From NCBI RefSeq assembly GCF_003660395.1, contig NZ_QXQT01000012.1, positions 1 to 58,491 of the forward strand: a DNA stretch of 58,491 nucleotides, written 5' to 3'. The notes beneath the pieces were generated by a model. The model saw nothing but the letters and a program-made list of their open reading frames with translations, did not search any database and was not told the origin of the DNA. Shown piece after piece: positions 8,789 through 18,537 of this stretch (positions are counted from its first letter, which is position 1; every line of letters begins with the position of its first letter). Source of the DNA: Helicobacter vulpis. GTDB taxonomy: Bacteria > Campylobacterota > Campylobacteria > Campylobacterales > Helicobacteraceae. A program made the position numbers and the translations under genes.

Positions 8789-10141
8789 TTAAGATGGCAT
8801 GGGTAAAGGTTTATTTTTCTTGATATACAAGGGTTTTTCTTGTTGCAAGACGCATTCTTTAGTGATGATCACTTGATAATCTTTGAGGCTGGGCAGATCG
8901 AACATCACATCCATGCTAAAGCTTTCAATGATGGATCGCAGTCCTCGCGCGCCCACCTTGCGTTTGATGGCCAAATTGGCGATTTCTTCAATCGCGTTGG
9001 GTTCAAAGATCAATTCCACACCATCCATTTTAAACAACTGTTGGTATTGTTTGATGAGCGCGTTTTTGGGTTTGAGCAGAATGTCCACCATCGCCTCTTT
9101 AGAAATGGGTTTGAGCGTGGAGATGACGGGCAAACGCCCGATGAGCTCAGGGATCAAGCCATAACTGATGAGATCCTCGGGGCCCACCAAGTGTAGAATA
9201 TCCTCTAATTGCTCCTTGGTTTTCTTCTCATTGCCAAAGCCTAGCACATTGCTATGGATTCGGCGTTTGATGATGTCAATAATACCATCAAACGCGCCGC
9301 CACAAATGAAGAGAATGTTGGTCGTGTCAATTTGGACAAAGTTTTCATTGGGGTGTTTGCGTCCGCCCTTAGGGCTGACATTCACCACACTCCCCTCAAT
9401 GATCTTTAAAAGGGCTTGTTGCACCCCCTCCCCGGACACATCGCGCGTGATGGAGCGGTTCTCTGAGAGACGGGCGATTTTATCGATCTCATCAATGAAG
9501 ACGATCCCGCGCTGGGCGCGTTCCACATCGCCATCGCTAGCCTGCAGTAGGCGCGTCAAGATGTTTTCTACATCTTCACCCACATAGCCCGCTTCTGTCA
9601 AGCTAGTCGCATCGCTGATTGCAATAGGAATGTTCAAGAAACGCGCTAAAGTTTGTGCCATCAAGGTCTTGCCACTGCCTGTAGGCCCCACAAGCAAGAT
9701 ATTAGACTTGGAGATTTCCACATCGTCTAAAGAGTTTTCAGCACTAAAGTCGGTGTTTTTGGTGTGTTGCTTTTGTCTTTGCTTTTCTTGGTGGTTTAGG
9801 CGCTTGTAGTGGTTGTACACAGCCACACTGAAAACCTTTTTAGCCTCTTCTTGCCCCACCACATAGTTATCCAAGCATTCCTTCAGCACGCTAGGAGAGG
9901 GTACAAGGGTTGCACCCACACTCTTGGTGGCCTTGGGCAATGTGTTCTCAATGAGCTCTAGACGGCCACCCTCTAGAACACCAGAATGTAAATCTGGATG
10001 GAGCTCCTTGTAAAGGTATTCAATGCAATACTCACACACATGAGTGTCCTTCCCAGATTTCTTAGAAGAAAACACTAGGCGGCGTTGGTAACCTAATGTA
10101 CTCTCGGGTTTGTTACAAAAACTGCAATAACGGGTGTTCAT
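8789..10141 (-). CDS. clpX: ATP-dependent Clp protease ATP-binding subunit ClpX
   Basis: A 450-residue AAA+ unfoldase that feeds substrates to ClpP. It has an N-terminal four-Cys zinc domain (CSFCNKPE ... CEYCIEYL), Walker A GPTGSGKT, Walker [11 protein letters not shown], and pore loop 1 GYVG. The ClpP-docking loop is NVLGFG and the sensor-2 is KVGARGLR. All hallmarks are intact, so this is the housekeeping ClpX. It provides the reference for the divergent ClpX-like protein at 52670-56395. Its ATG overlaps the lpxA stop. Orthologue of HP1374. Confidence 0.98.
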   Translation of the reverse strand: MNTRYCSFCNKPESTLGYQRRLVFSSKKSGKDTHVCEYCIEYLYKELHPDLHSGVLEGGRLELIENTLPKATKSVGATLVPSPSVLKECLDNYVVGQEEAKKVFSVAVYNHYKRLNHQEKQRQKQHTKNTDFSAENSLDDVEISKSNILLVGPTGSGKTLMAQTLARFLNIPIAISDATSLTEAGYVGEDVENILTRLLQASDGDVERAQRGIVFIDEIDKIARLSENRSITRDVSGEGVQQALLKIIEGSVVNVSPKGGRKHPNENFVQIDTTNILFICGGAFDGIIDIIKRRIHSNVLGFGNEKKTKEQLEDILHLVGPEDLISYGLIPELIGRLPVISTLKPISKEAMVDILLKPKNALIKQYQQLFKMDGVELIFEPNAIEEIANLAIKRKVGARGLRSIIESFSMDVMFDLPSLKDYQVIITKECVLQQEKPLYIKKNKPLPMPS

Positions 10142-10938
10142 GCATTCTCCTGAGTCAAATGTGCGGCTTTAAAGGCGACCCCGCGCTCACTCTCTAAGAT
10201 GAAGCCACAAATCTTTTGGGCATGGGGGTTGTCTGGATGTTCTGCTAATAATTTCTTCGCATTGTCGCGGATGGAAGTGTTTTCACAGGCAAAGAGTTTT
10301 TTATAAAGGGCGTTGATGAAGTCAATTTCATGGCTTTGCAAGAGCTGGCGCATGCGGTGGCGGTTGATCCCCTTGATAAAAGCGCGATTGCCCTCTACAA
10401 TGCAATAGGGGGGCACATCCTTACCCAGCGCGCTAGCCCCGGCCACCATGCAACCCCTAGCAATGCGCACAAATTGGTGGATAGCAGTAAGTCCGCCAAT
10501 GTTGACATGATCGCCAATTTCAATATGCCCAGCCAAAGTAACCCCATTGGCTAAAATGCAATAATTTCCAATCTGGCAATCATGGGCGACATGCACATAG
10601 GCCATCAAGAGGTTATCATTGCCAATCCGTGTTATACCCCCCCCGCCTTGAGTGCCTGGATTAATCATGCAGTACTCGCGAATTAGATTGCGTTCCCCAA
10701 TGAGCAACTGGGTTTGTTCGCCATGGTATTTCAAATCTTGAGGGATTGTACCCAAGGTGGCGTAAGGAAAGACAACCGTGTGTCTTTTAATGGTGGTACG
10801 CCCTAGCACGGTAACATTATTGTAAAGTTCCACGTCCTCTTCCAAAGTTACATCAGGCCCCACAACACAAAAATGTCCAACATGCGCGCCCGGAGCGATG
10901 CAGGCCTTGGGGTCGACAATGGCCGTGCTCGCGATCAT
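10138..10938 (-). CDS. lpxA: UDP-N-acetylglucosamine acyltransferase LpxA
   Basis: A 266-residue left-handed beta-helix acyltransferase that performs the first step of lipid A synthesis. Hexapeptide repeats run through the N-terminal two thirds. The catalytic His lies in [16 protein letters not shown], and the C-terminal helical domain follows about residue 190. A C8 tract (10637-10644) encodes part of a Gly run in [11 protein letters not shown]. It overlaps fabZ upstream and clpX downstream by 4 nt each. Orthologue of HP1375. Confidence 0.97.
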   Translation of the reverse strand: MIASTAIVDPKACIAPGAHVGHFCVVGPDVTLEEDVELYNNVTVLGRTTIKRHTVVFPYATLGTIPQDLKYHGEQTQLLIGERNLIREYCMINPGTQGGGGITRIGNDNLLMAYVHVAHDCQIGNYCILANGVTLAGHIEIGDHVNIGGLTAIHQFVRIARGCMVAGASALGKDVPPYCIVEGNRAFIKGINRHRMRQLLQSHEIDFINALYKKLFACENTSIRDNAKKLLAEHPDNPHAQKICGFILESERGVAFKAAHLTQENA

Positions 10939-11432
10939 GCCAGTTCTCCTGCGCCCCTTTTGCCACTCTCTCTATCTACAATCATTGCCTTGAGCTCTGC
11001 CTCCGCTGCAATTTTATCACCCACCTTAGCCACTCCGCCCACCTGCCAAATCATGCCCTTGTGTTTGAGCACTTCTAAATGGTAGTGGAGTTGATCGCCC
11101 GGGATAACAGGATTTCTAAATTTCACGCGATCGATGGTCATAAAGTACACCAGCTTGGTGCGCGCCACCTCCGGATTGACTCCAAATAAGCTTGCAAAGG
11201 CCAAAAGCCCGCCCGCCTGTGCCATGCCCTCTACGATGAGCACGCCCGGGTAAATGGGCTTGCTGGGGAAATGCCCTGTAAAAACCTCTTCGTTATAGGT
11301 GATGTTCTTATAAGCGTGCACCTGTTTATAAGTCTGCAAGCGCACCACGCGATCCACGAGCAAAAACGGGTAGCGATGGGGTAGAATCTGGGCGATGGCA
11401 TGGATGTCCATGTCTAACACACAATCTTGCAT
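10935..11432 (-). CDS. fabZ: 3-hydroxyacyl-ACP dehydratase FabZ
   Basis: A 165-residue hot-dog dehydratase of fatty acid elongation. HRYPFLLVDRV is the N-terminal family motif. The active-site His is in FTGHFPSKPIYPGVL and the Glu in VEGMAQAGG. It shares 3-hydroxyacyl-ACP substrate with LpxA, its overlapping downstream neighbour. First gene of the fabZ-to-mreC run. Orthologue of HP1376. Confidence 0.97.
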   Translation of the reverse strand: MQDCVLDMDIHAIAQILPHRYPFLLVDRVVRLQTYKQVHAYKNITYNEEVFTGHFPSKPIYPGVLIVEGMAQAGGLLAFASLFGVNPEVARTKLVYFMTIDRVKFRNPVIPGDQLHYHLEVLKHKGMIWQVGGVAKVGDKIAAEAELKAMIVDRESGKRGAGELA

Positions 11433-11497
11433 TCTAAGGCCTTTGCGCGAAATTCAGATGAATTTTTAACTCTACCATGCGCAAGTTTAAAACTCCA

Positions 11498-12136
11498 TTA
11501 GTGGCGCATTTTAGGGTATTTGAACTCCACACGCCCCAAGCCTAAGATATGCCCTCTAATGGCATCATGGAGATCCCCAATGAAGAAGGGGGGTTTTAAA
11601 TCCACATGCGCCACATCTAGGGCATAGACTTGGATCAAGTAATGGTGATCACCATTGGGAGGCATGGGTCCAATATAGGTGCTATTGGCCAAATTAGAAG
11701 CATGTTTTTCCTCTGGACTCAAAGAGGAGCGCCAATATCCTTCTGTGAGCGAGTTAACCCCTTGGGCAATATGCTTGTTTTCCACAGAAGCGTTTTCAGC
11801 CAGCTTGGTGCCCGTGATATTGCCCACCACCCAGTGGATAAAGGACTTGCCCACCACAAAGGCCGCATCGTCATCCACGATTTCTAGGGCATAACCCTTG
11901 GCCCCGGGCACTGCCTCCCAACTGATTTCAGGCGATCGTTTGGGCAGACCATGCTCTAAGAATTGCGCTTGCGCATTGCCTCCAAATTTGAGGTCTAAAA
12001 ATCCTTGATCATCGGTGTGCACAAAAACTTTAAAAAATTGCATCTGTTCTCCTTGCTGTTGTGTTGTTTGGCGTGGCTGGGAGCTTGCCACCCCCATCAA
12101 GACACAGGCTAGAAAAAGGGCTTTGAGTACACTCAA
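11498..12136 (-). CDS. YbhB/YbcL-family (PEBP-like) protein, probably exported
   Basis: A 212-residue phosphatidylethanolamine-binding-protein-like protein. Family motifs visible are KSFIHWVVGNI, the YIGPMPPNGDHHYLIQVYALD-type ligand pocket region and the C-terminal IRGHILGLG. A short signal-like N-terminus (SVLKALFLACVLMGVASS) suggests export. The start appears to be TTG at 12136, overlapping the upstream TGA as TTGA. The ligand is unknown; the similarity to Raf-kinase inhibitor is structural only. H. pylori HP0218 is a similar protein. Confidence 0.85.
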   Translation of the reverse strand: MSVLKALFLACVLMGVASSQPRQTTQQQGEQMQFFKVFVHTDDQGFLDLKFGGNAQAQFLEHGLPKRSPEISWEAVPGAKGYALEIVDDDAAFVVGKSFIHWVVGNITGTKLAENASVENKHIAQGVNSLTEGYWRSSLSPEEKHASNLANSTYIGPMPPNGDHHYLIQVYALDVAHVDLKPPFFIGDLHDAIRGHILGLGRVEFKYPKMRH

Positions 12137-13089
12137 GCCAATCGCCCTTTGAGTACCTGAGCCACTTCAAAGCCCGCGTTGAGCCCTATACCAATACTGG
12201 CTCCAGATTTATAGACAATATCGCCCACGATGTACAGATTGGCAATACTGCTCTCATGCTCGGGGCTCACAAGGGGTAAATTGCTCTCGCCCAGCGCCAC
12301 TTTACATTTTTTGAGAAACTCTAGGGGAGTCGATCCCCCAATAGCAAACAAGACGCGATCGTAGAATCCATACGATCCATCCTTGAAATGCACCTGCACC
12401 TTCCCCTCAACCCCACTCAAGCCTTCAATATCCACGCCCAATTTTTGACTCAAATTTTTGCTAAAGGCCTCTTCTAGGTTTTTCAAATTATCTTCATTCA
12501 CACGGCTAAAGGTACTTTGGCGGTAGTTAAGAGTGGTGTTGTTGTTATTGGCCAGCGCGATGGCGTATTCCACGGCTGAATTCCCTCCGCCCACCACCAA
12601 GACCTCTTCTTTTTCCTTACAATCGTTGATGGTGTAAACCACCTGACGCATCACCTCTACAGGGATGGGATAAGAGGGGCGGTTGGGTTGCCCCATTTTG
12701 CCAATGGCGATCACCACACTTTTAGCTTTAAACACCTGATTGGACCCGCTCACCACTTCAAAGATGTCTTCTTTCTTTAACACGCTTTCAATCCCCATGT
12801 TGTAGGCGGCCTCAATATGGTGCTCTTGCAAGGCTTTTTCCATGACCTCTAGCGCGCCCTCTTTATCGGTGTCGCTAAAGGGGATATGCCCCTTGATGTC
12901 CACAACCTGTTTGCGATAATCTTTATCTACGCGCTTATTGGCCTTATAATACTTGCGTATCATCCCGCAGCTCTGCGCCTCTTTCTCACATAACAACACT
13001 TTGGGGATTCCATTGAGCTTACACTCTACGGCGGTGGCGATCCCACTAGGTCCTGCACCCACTATCACTACATCGTAAATCTCACCCAT
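12133..13089 (-). CDS. TrxR2/YpdA-like FAD-dependent NAD(P) oxidoreductase
   Basis: A 318-residue two-dinucleotide-fold flavoprotein. The FAD motif GAGPSGIATAVE is near residue 11, the NAD(P) motif VVGGGNSAVEYAI near 165 and a C-terminal NLYIVGDIV near 285. It lacks the CxxC redox centre of true thioredoxin reductase. It therefore resembles H. pylori HP1164 (TrxR2) and YpdA-type reductases. The substrate is unproven. It sits 1 nt after ccoS and overlaps the PEBP-like gene. Confidence 0.8.
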   Translation of the reverse strand: MGEIYDVVIVGAGPSGIATAVECKLNGIPKVLLCEKEAQSCGMIRKYYKANKRVDKDYRKQVVDIKGHIPFSDTDKEGALEVMEKALQEHHIEAAYNMGIESVLKKEDIFEVVSGSNQVFKAKSVVIAIGKMGQPNRPSYPIPVEVMRQVVYTINDCKEKEEVLVVGGGNSAVEYAIALANNNNTTLNYRQSTFSRVNEDNLKNLEEAFSKNLSQKLGVDIEGLSGVEGKVQVHFKDGSYGFYDRVLFAIGGSTPLEFLKKCKVALGESNLPLVSPEHESSIANLYIVGDIVYKSGASIGIGLNAGFEVAQVLKGRLA

Positions 13090-13090
13090 G

Positions 13091-13288
13091 CTATCCTTTC
13101 TTTTTAGACTTGAGTTCTTCTTGTTTGGCGGTGCGCAGATCGCTAGGGCTATCGTAGAGCAAAACCTCTAACATCTTTTTCTCATCGTTAAATTGTTTGC
13201 CTTTAAGTCCCCATAAAAAGATCAACAAGCCCACTAAACCTAACACTAGCGAAACAAAGAGCATCAGAAAGAGCGTGTTGGTGTGCAT
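13091..13288 (-). CDS. ccoS: cbb3-type cytochrome oxidase assembly protein CcoS
   Basis: A 65-residue protein with one membrane helix (about 8-28) followed by the CcoS hallmark FLWGLKGKQFNDEKKML. CcoS is needed to mature cbb3 oxidase (copper and haem insertion), the terminal oxidase of Helicobacter. The ATG overlaps the alaS stop (TAATG), so it is coupled to alaS. The other cbb3 genes are not in this window. Confidence 0.88.
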   Translation of the reverse strand: MHTNTLFLMLFVSLVLGLVGLLIFLWGLKGKQFNDEKKMLEVLLYDSPSDLRTAKQEELKSKKKG

Positions 13289-15909
13289 TAGCCGGCCATA
13301 AACTCTAAAGTACTTTGCTTGAGTGCTTCAACAAGGTTTTGAATTTCTTCGGGGGCAAGCATAGCCTGAGATTTACACACCAGTAGAGAAACAAAATCGC
13401 GCTTCCCCCCGCCCTTATTCTCATAGCCCAGCCCCTCAAGGCGGTGTTTCAAATGCGCTAGCAAGGCTAGCATGTCCTCACTCCCCACCGACTTAAGCGA
13501 CAACTCTAAGCCGTGTTTTTGGGGATTGGGGCAGAGAAACAGCGCGACCAAGTTTTTTTGTTGTTTTTTATGCGCATCCACGAGTGCGAAAAACTCTTTG
13601 AGATGTTCCTTTTGGGCGTGCAAAAGGGCAAGTTGCTTATCTTGAATGGGATACCACTGCACAAGGTGGGTGCAATCCTGCTTGGAGGTGGGGCGTTGGG
13701 CTTTAGTGTCTAAGCCCTTGAGAATGTCATGGGTTTTTAATTTTTGGCGCGCTTGTCTGAGTGTGGCGCGCTCTTGGGCGATGAATTGGTAATACGCTTT
13801 TCCACACACCGCCTCAATGCGCCTCACCCCCGCGCTCACGCTCAAACTCTTGGTAATGGCAAAGCCTCCAATATGCGCGCTATCACGCACATGCACCCCC
13901 CCGCATGCCTCTAGGCTGTCTGCAATGCGCACCACGCGCACCTCTTCTAAATACTTGTCTTCAAACAACATCACCGCCCCGCTTTGTTTGGCGGCCTCCG
14001 CTTCCATGTGCTGGACATGCGTGCTGGATCCCATGCTAACTTGGGCGTTCACGAAAGCCTCAATCGCGTCTATTTCTGCATCGCTTAAGGCACGGTAAAA
14101 ACTAAAGTCAAAGCGTAGGCGTTGGGCTTCTATATGGCTTCCCTTTTGCTGGATTTGGGCAATCTTGCCTTCAGCGCGCGCAGCTTCACCCAAAACTTTT
14201 CTAAGGGCTAGATGTAAAAGATGGGTCGCGCTGTGGTGTTTGGCGATCTCAGCACGCTCGATCACCTGCGCAATCACACCATCCCCTATGCGCGCGGGCG
14301 CGACAAATTCTACAAAACTGATATTGATCGCCCCCACCTTTTGCGTGTCTAGCACATGGGCTAGGGGATTGTGTTGCAAATCTAACAACACGCCCTTATC
14401 CCCGATGGGCCCCCCGCCTTGAGGATAAAAAGGGGTTTTATCCAAGACGACATAGGCTTTTGTGCCTGCGTGCACCTCCTTAGAATAGACTAATTCTCCT
14501 TGTACATCGGGCGCATAGAGCGCGTTAATCTTGGCATGCAATCTTTCATGCGTGTAGCCCTCAAAGGTATTGGGTTCTAGCATGCTCAAATCCAACGCCC
14601 TTAATCCCTCTTTTGTGCTTGTTTGTTTGAAATGTTGCGAGCGTTGTTTTTGCTCCTGCATGCACGCCTCATAGCCGGCTAGATCAACTTCAATCCCCTT
14701 ATCTCTGAGCATGTCCATGGTCAAATCCAAGGGGAAACCATAGGTGTCATAAAGCTTGAACGCCACCGCGCCGCTAAAAATTTCATTGCTCTGCGCGAGC
14801 GCGCTCTCAAAAAGGTGCATGCCCTTCTCTAGGGTGTCCAAAAACAACTCTTCCTCTGCCTTGCATTCGGCTTGTAAACTCTGCTGGTGTTCTTGTAAAA
14901 TGGGGTAATCGTGCATGGAGGCGCACACACTCCCTAGAATTTTATAGAAAAAGGGTTGGTTAAGTTCGTGCCCCTTGGCATGCTCGAGCAGGTAGCCATG
15001 CCTTAGTGCGCGGCGCAAAATCCGCCTGAGCACATAGCCCCGCCCTGTGTTGTCAAAATACACCCCCATAGCTAGCAAAAACGCCACGCTCCTAGCGTGA
15101 TCGGCGAGCACTCTAAAGGATTCTTTATGCGCGCTATAGGGCAGGTCAAAAACCTCTTCAATACACGCCATCAAGGGCTTGAATAAAGAAGAATCAAAAT
15201 TGTTTTGCACCCCTTCTAACAGGGCTTGCACCCTCTCTAGCCCCATGCCCGTATCAATGCAGGGCTGGCTTAAAGGGGTGAGCACCCCTTCTTTAGAGCG
15301 ATCGTATTGCATGAACACCAAATTCCAAATCTCTAAAAAGCGATCCCCCTCGCCCCCAAAATAATCCTGATCAGAATGGAAAGCCTGCGCGCCTTGATCG
15401 ATGTAGATCTCACTGCAATACCCACAAGGTCCTGTATCTGCCATCTGCCAAAAATTATCCTTATCGCCCATTGTCTTGATATGGCTCTTGGGTACAAATT
15501 TTTGCCATAGCTGGTAGGCTTGCGCGTCCTTTTCATGCACGCTAATATAAATGTCTTTGTTTTGAAAGCCTAGAGTTTTATGCACAAAACTATAGGCATA
15601 GGCGATCGCCTCCTCTTTGAAATAGTCAAAGAAAGAGAAATTCCCCAACATCTCAAAAAGGGTATGGTGGCGGTTGGTGTAGCCCACATTCTCTAAATCA
15701 TTGTGTTTGCCCCCTGCGCGCATACACAGCTGGGCGCTTGTGGCGCGGGGCGCGAAGGGCGCGACCTTGCCTAAAAAAATGTCTTTGAATTGCACCATGC
15801 CCGCATTGGTGAAGAGCAAGCTGGAATCATCGGGCACAAGGCTAGAACTGGGTACGCGCACATGGTTTAGGTGTTCAAAATGTTGCAAAAAAGCATTCTT
15901 AATGTCCAT
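13288..15909 (-). CDS. alaS: alanyl-tRNA synthetase
   Basis: An 873-residue class II synthetase. The start is taken at the ATG at 15909 (MDIKNAFLQHF), which has a GGAG site 6 nt upstream; the nine-codon longer frame lacks one. Catalytic core motifs include LFTNAGMVQFKDIFLG and the TGRGYVLRRILRRA motif. The editing domain has HHSATHLLH and a Cys/His site in CGGVHVRDSAHIG. The C-Ala domain follows. An extended -10 box is at 15935-15940. Orthologue of HP1241. Confidence 0.97.
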   Translation of the reverse strand: MDIKNAFLQHFEHLNHVRVPSSSLVPDDSSLLFTNAGMVQFKDIFLGKVAPFAPRATSAQLCMRAGGKHNDLENVGYTNRHHTLFEMLGNFSFFDYFKEEAIAYAYSFVHKTLGFQNKDIYISVHEKDAQAYQLWQKFVPKSHIKTMGDKDNFWQMADTGPCGYCSEIYIDQGAQAFHSDQDYFGGEGDRFLEIWNLVFMQYDRSKEGVLTPLSQPCIDTGMGLERVQALLEGVQNNFDSSLFKPLMACIEEVFDLPYSAHKESFRVLADHARSVAFLLAMGVYFDNTGRGYVLRRILRRALRHGYLLEHAKGHELNQPFFYKILGSVCASMHDYPILQEHQQSLQAECKAEEELFLDTLEKGMHLFESALAQSNEIFSGAVAFKLYDTYGFPLDLTMDMLRDKGIEVDLAGYEACMQEQKQRSQHFKQTSTKEGLRALDLSMLEPNTFEGYTHERLHAKINALYAPDVQGELVYSKEVHAGTKAYVVLDKTPFYPQGGGPIGDKGVLLDLQHNPLAHVLDTQKVGAINISFVEFVAPARIGDGVIAQVIERAEIAKHHSATHLLHLALRKVLGEAARAEGKIAQIQQKGSHIEAQRLRFDFSFYRALSDAEIDAIEAFVNAQVSMGSSTHVQHMEAEAAKQSGAVMLFEDKYLEEVRVVRIADSLEACGGVHVRDSAHIGGFAITKSLSVSAGVRRIEAVCGKAYYQFIAQERATLRQARQKLKTHDILKGLDTKAQRPTSKQDCTHLVQWYPIQDKQLALLHAQKEHLKEFFALVDAHKKQQKNLVALFLCPNPQKHGLELSLKSVGSEDMLALLAHLKHRLEGLGYENKGGGKRDFVSLLVCKSQAMLAPEEIQNLVEALKQSTLEFMAG

Positions 15910-15934
15910 AGTTTCTCCACGATCGTATGGGCGC

Positions 15935-15940
15935 ATTATA
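15935..15940 (-). promoter_or_regulatory. -10 box for alaS operon
   Basis: TATAAT on the minus strand preceded by TGC (extended -10), 25 nt before the alaS ATG. Confidence 0.6.
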
Positions 15941-16381
15941 GCATATTGCTTTGGGGTTGTGGTTAGGTGTTGGTTGTTTTTTTTCGATTAAGGTAGAGTG
16001 GCTTGAGGCTAAACTCGAGCTAAACTCAAAGGAGATTGTATGGATTTGTTGATCCGAAATATCAAACAAGACGATTTAGGAAGTTTTCAGGAACTCGCGA
16101 CTCGCTTAGGGGTTTCATTGGAAGTGTTGCCTGTGCATGCCCCCGGCGATCACACGCATGCCCCTCGCAACCACTTGGAGGTTTTTGCGAGCACGCCCAC
16201 AGATGGCGCGACAATCGCCCTCTTGGAGGGTTCTCAGCAAGAACCCAGTGCCTATGGGCAGCCCCCTAGAGTGTGCAATTCCTATTACAACCCTCTTAAT
16301 ACCCACCAGCGGGACCACAGGGCGCATGACGAATGCGAGCGCGAGCGCACTCATCGTTACAAAAGAGACCACAATGGCACA
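15941..16381. other. unresolved stretch with competing ORFs
   Basis: About 440 bases with no confident gene. On the plus strand an ORF at 16040-16399 has a good AAAGGAG site and begins MDLLIRNIKQDDLGSFQELA, which recalls the start of small ribbon-helix-helix antitoxins. Its second half is His/Arg-rich and not protein-like. A minus ORF (16115-16372) begins with a hydrophobic stretch just after the Sel1 gene. Three frames overlap with no clear winner. A remnant of a small gene is the most economical reading. Confidence 0.35.
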
Positions 16382-16399
16382 TCAGAGCCATTTCTCTAG
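16040..16399 (+). CDS. hypothetical small ORF, antitoxin-like N-terminus
   Basis: A 119-codon ORF with a well-placed AAAGGAG ribosome site. Residues 1-30 (MDLLIRNIKQDD... LATRLGVSLEVL) look like a short beta strand plus helix, as in ribbon-helix-helix antitoxins of the FitA type. No toxin gene follows, and the rest is rich in His, Arg and Pro. It may be a truncated or frameshifted remnant. Low confidence that the full ORF is translated. Confidence 0.25.
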   Translation: MDLLIRNIKQDDLGSFQELATRLGVSLEVLPVHAPGDHTHAPRNHLEVFASTPTDGATIALLEGSQQEPSAYGQPPRVCNSYYNPLNTHQRDHRAHDECERERTHRYKRDHNGTSEPFL

Positions 16400-16708
16400 G
16401 AGGCGCATCGCCTCTAGGTGTTTTTCTTCATCGCCCTCATACACCTGGTAATGTTTGATTGCCTCTGTGTAAAGGGCTTGGGCTTTGGGGGTGTCTTGGG
16501 GCACGCCCAAACCCTCCTCATAAGCCTTTCCTAACGCGTAAAACTCGTAACCAAAATCTGTTTCTCCTAGCGCGATGCGTTTGAAGTACCCAAAGGCATC
16601 CAGATAGGCACGCACTAGGTGGGGCGCGCCCAACGGGGCGCTTTGGTTATAGTGGTTAAAAAGGGTGAGGAGAGCGTCATCGCTCAAGTTGGCTAGTCTA
16701 TCTGGCAT
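16382..16708 (-). CDS. small Sel1-repeat protein
   Basis: A 108-residue protein with a helical N-terminal domain (NLSDDALLTLFNHYNQ) and one Sel1/TPR-like repeat (ALGKAYEEGLGVPQDTPKAQ) near residues 60-80. No signal peptide is seen, unlike the secreted Cys-rich Hcp Sel1 proteins of H. pylori. It is a clear paralogue of the neighbour at 16718-17215: both start with an NLSDDALL helix followed by a DAF/KAFxxFK helix. They form a two-gene transcription unit. Function unknown; Sel1 repeats mediate protein binding. Confidence 0.7.
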   Translation of the reverse strand: MPDRLANLSDDALLTLFNHYNQSAPLGAPHLVRAYLDAFGYFKRIALGETDFGYEFYALGKAYEEGLGVPQDTPKAQALYTEAIKHYQVYEGDEEKHLEAMRLLEKWL

Positions 16709-16717
16709 ACATGTCCT

Positions 16718-17215
16718 TTAATATGAAATCTTCTTGGGTTTCTTGGGTGCGCGCTTCTTGAAATACAGGCGCAACGCCCTGCCCATCATCGCGGACTTGC
16801 TCTCCTGCAGTTTGCCTTTATACTCTAGAGCCTTCTGCGTGTCTTGAGGCACGCCCCATGTACCCATCTCATAGGCATAAATCAGTTTATTGAGCGCATT
16901 AATATAAATCCATTGGGTGATGGGGCTGTGTTGTACAATTCCTTCATAGCAATCCAAAGCCTTGCGTTCGTCTTGGCACACCCCCTCCCCTCTCTCATAC
17001 ATTTGGGCTAGGCGATAAAACACCTTTCCATGAGCGCAATGCCCCAAGATGATTTGTTTGTAAAACTGGAAAGCCTTCAAATAGCCCTGCAACCTATGGG
17101 GGGCGAGTTGATCGCAGGAAGTGGCGTTGTACAGATTAAACATTTCCAAGAGGGCATCATCGCTCAGGTTATGGTGGTTGGCACGCGTTCTACTGCTGTG
17201 CTGTGTGAATGCCAT
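16718..17215 (-). CDS. Sel1-repeat protein
   Basis: A 165-residue protein with two Sel1-type units (FYRLAQMYERGEGVCQDERK and AYEMGTWGVPQDTQKAL). Its N-terminal NLSDDALLEMFNLYNATS domain is shared with the next gene. The C-terminus is basic (YFKKRAPKKPKKISY). Start ATG at 17215 with an AAAGGACG site and an extended -10 box at 17233-17238. No signal peptide. A tandem duplicate with divergence; function unknown. Confidence 0.75.
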   Translation of the reverse strand: MAFTQHSSRTRANHHNLSDDALLEMFNLYNATSCDQLAPHRLQGYLKAFQFYKQIILGHCAHGKVFYRLAQMYERGEGVCQDERKALDCYEGIVQHSPITQWIYINALNKLIYAYEMGTWGVPQDTQKALEYKGKLQESKSAMMGRALRLYFKKRAPKKPKKISY

Positions 17216-17232
17216 ATGCGTCCTTTAGGAGT

Positions 17233-17238
17233 ATTCTA
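17233..17238 (-). promoter_or_regulatory. extended -10 box for the Sel1 gene pair
   Basis: TGCTAGAAT reads toward the Sel1 genes in the 35-nt gap after rpoN, 18 nt before the ATG, giving them their own promoter. Confidence 0.5.
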
Positions 17239-17250
17239 GCACGCCTAGGC

Positions 17251-18537
17251 TTAATGCTTGGCGCGCATGCCATAGAGTTTTTTGCGCTCCGAAGAGCTGG
17301 CGATATTTAAAAGCTTGCGGTATTTGGTGATGGTACGCCGCACCATTTTGAGGTGAAATTTAGCCTCTACGAGTTCTAAGATTTTGAGATCGCTCAAGGG
17401 TTTGATCGGATCTTCAGCTTTGATACACCCCAAAATAAAATCCTTGATCGACGCGTTGGAGATGTCGCCCTCTAGAGCGGTGGTAAAGAAACTCTTGATG
17501 GGGAAAATCCCGCGCGTACACTCTAAATACTTGTTGGAAATGGCTCTAGAGATTGTGCTAGGCGAATAGCCAAATTCATTAGCAATGTCCACCAAGCGCA
17601 TGGGCTTGATCTCCTTGCCCTTGAAGAAATCATACTGGTATTCTACCAACATCAGCCCGATCTTTAAGATTGTCTGTTGGCGCATTTGCAAGGCATCCAC
17701 TAAATCCCGCGCCTCTTTGAGTTTTTCTTTGAGGTAATCGTTGGATTCTTTGATTTTGGGCTCTTCAATGATCACTTTAGGGTAGTAACTATCGTTGAGT
17801 TGTACCGAAATTTCACCCTGCTCTTCGAGCACTAAAATATCGGGGATCACGAGGGGCGAGGGGTCGTGAAAATCCAAGGCGGGAGGGTTTTTAAAAGAAG
17901 TGATAATTTTCATCGCTTGGGCATAACCCGGGGTGTGGCTATGTTCTTTGTGCTGTTCTAAATTGTCCAAAATTTTGGCGCACAGCTCATAGGTCTGTGT
18001 ATCCAACTCGCTATGTTGGACAAGCTGAAAAAAAAAGCTCTCCTGTACATCGCGCGCGCCCACACCCGGGGGGTCTAGGTAGGCAAAGCGCTGGCGCACC
18101 TTTTCATAGTCTTGCGCCTCCACACCCAGCCCCCCAGCCAGCGCGTGCACATCGCCTTCAAAATAGCCTTCATGATTGAGGTTCTCAATGATGTCTTGGG
18201 CAATCTGCAAAGACATCTCTGTGGGAAAAAGAGGGGGGAGGAGTTGTTGGTTGAGTGTTTCATAAAGGGTGGATTTACGCACGCTCAAACTCTCAATCTT
18301 GTCGCTCATGGCGTTTTTAAGGCTGGGCGCGTTGGGGCGGGGGGGTTTGTGGAATTGGCATGCGCTAAAATCTGTGCTCAACGCGCTTTGTACATGCACG
18401 CAAGGGTTGTCTTGCGCGTAAGTTTGCAGGGTTTCTTCTATTTCTAAGGGGCCGCTCTGCAAAATAGGTAGCCAGCTCTTGAGCGTGGCTGAAAGCTTGC
18501 CTTTGGGGGTGGGGGTGGGGCGTAAAATAGCCATCAT
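17251..18537 (-). CDS. rpoN: RNA polymerase sigma-54 factor
   Basis: A 428-residue sigma-54, which directs transcription of class 2 flagellar genes in Helicobacter. A short activator-interaction region lies at the N-terminus, then the core-binding region. The helix-turn-helix region ([20 protein letters not shown]) and the RpoN box ([14 protein letters not shown]) are C-terminal. The start ATG overlaps the lptB stop (ATGA). It is last in dnaX-tsaE-lptB-rpoN. Orthologue of HP0714. Confidence 0.96.
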   Translation of the reverse strand: MMAILRPTPTPKGKLSATLKSWLPILQSGPLEIEETLQTYAQDNPCVHVQSALSTDFSACQFHKPPRPNAPSLKNAMSDKIESLSVRKSTLYETLNQQLLPPLFPTEMSLQIAQDIIENLNHEGYFEGDVHALAGGLGVEAQDYEKVRQRFAYLDPPGVGARDVQESFFFQLVQHSELDTQTYELCAKILDNLEQHKEHSHTPGYAQAMKIITSFKNPPALDFHDPSPLVIPDILVLEEQGEISVQLNDSYYPKVIIEEPKIKESNDYLKEKLKEARDLVDALQMRQQTILKIGLMLVEYQYDFFKGKEIKPMRLVDIANEFGYSPSTISRAISNKYLECTRGIFPIKSFFTTALEGDISNASIKDFILGCIKAEDPIKPLSDLKILELVEAKFHLKMVRRTITKYRKLLNIASSSERKKLYGMRAKH

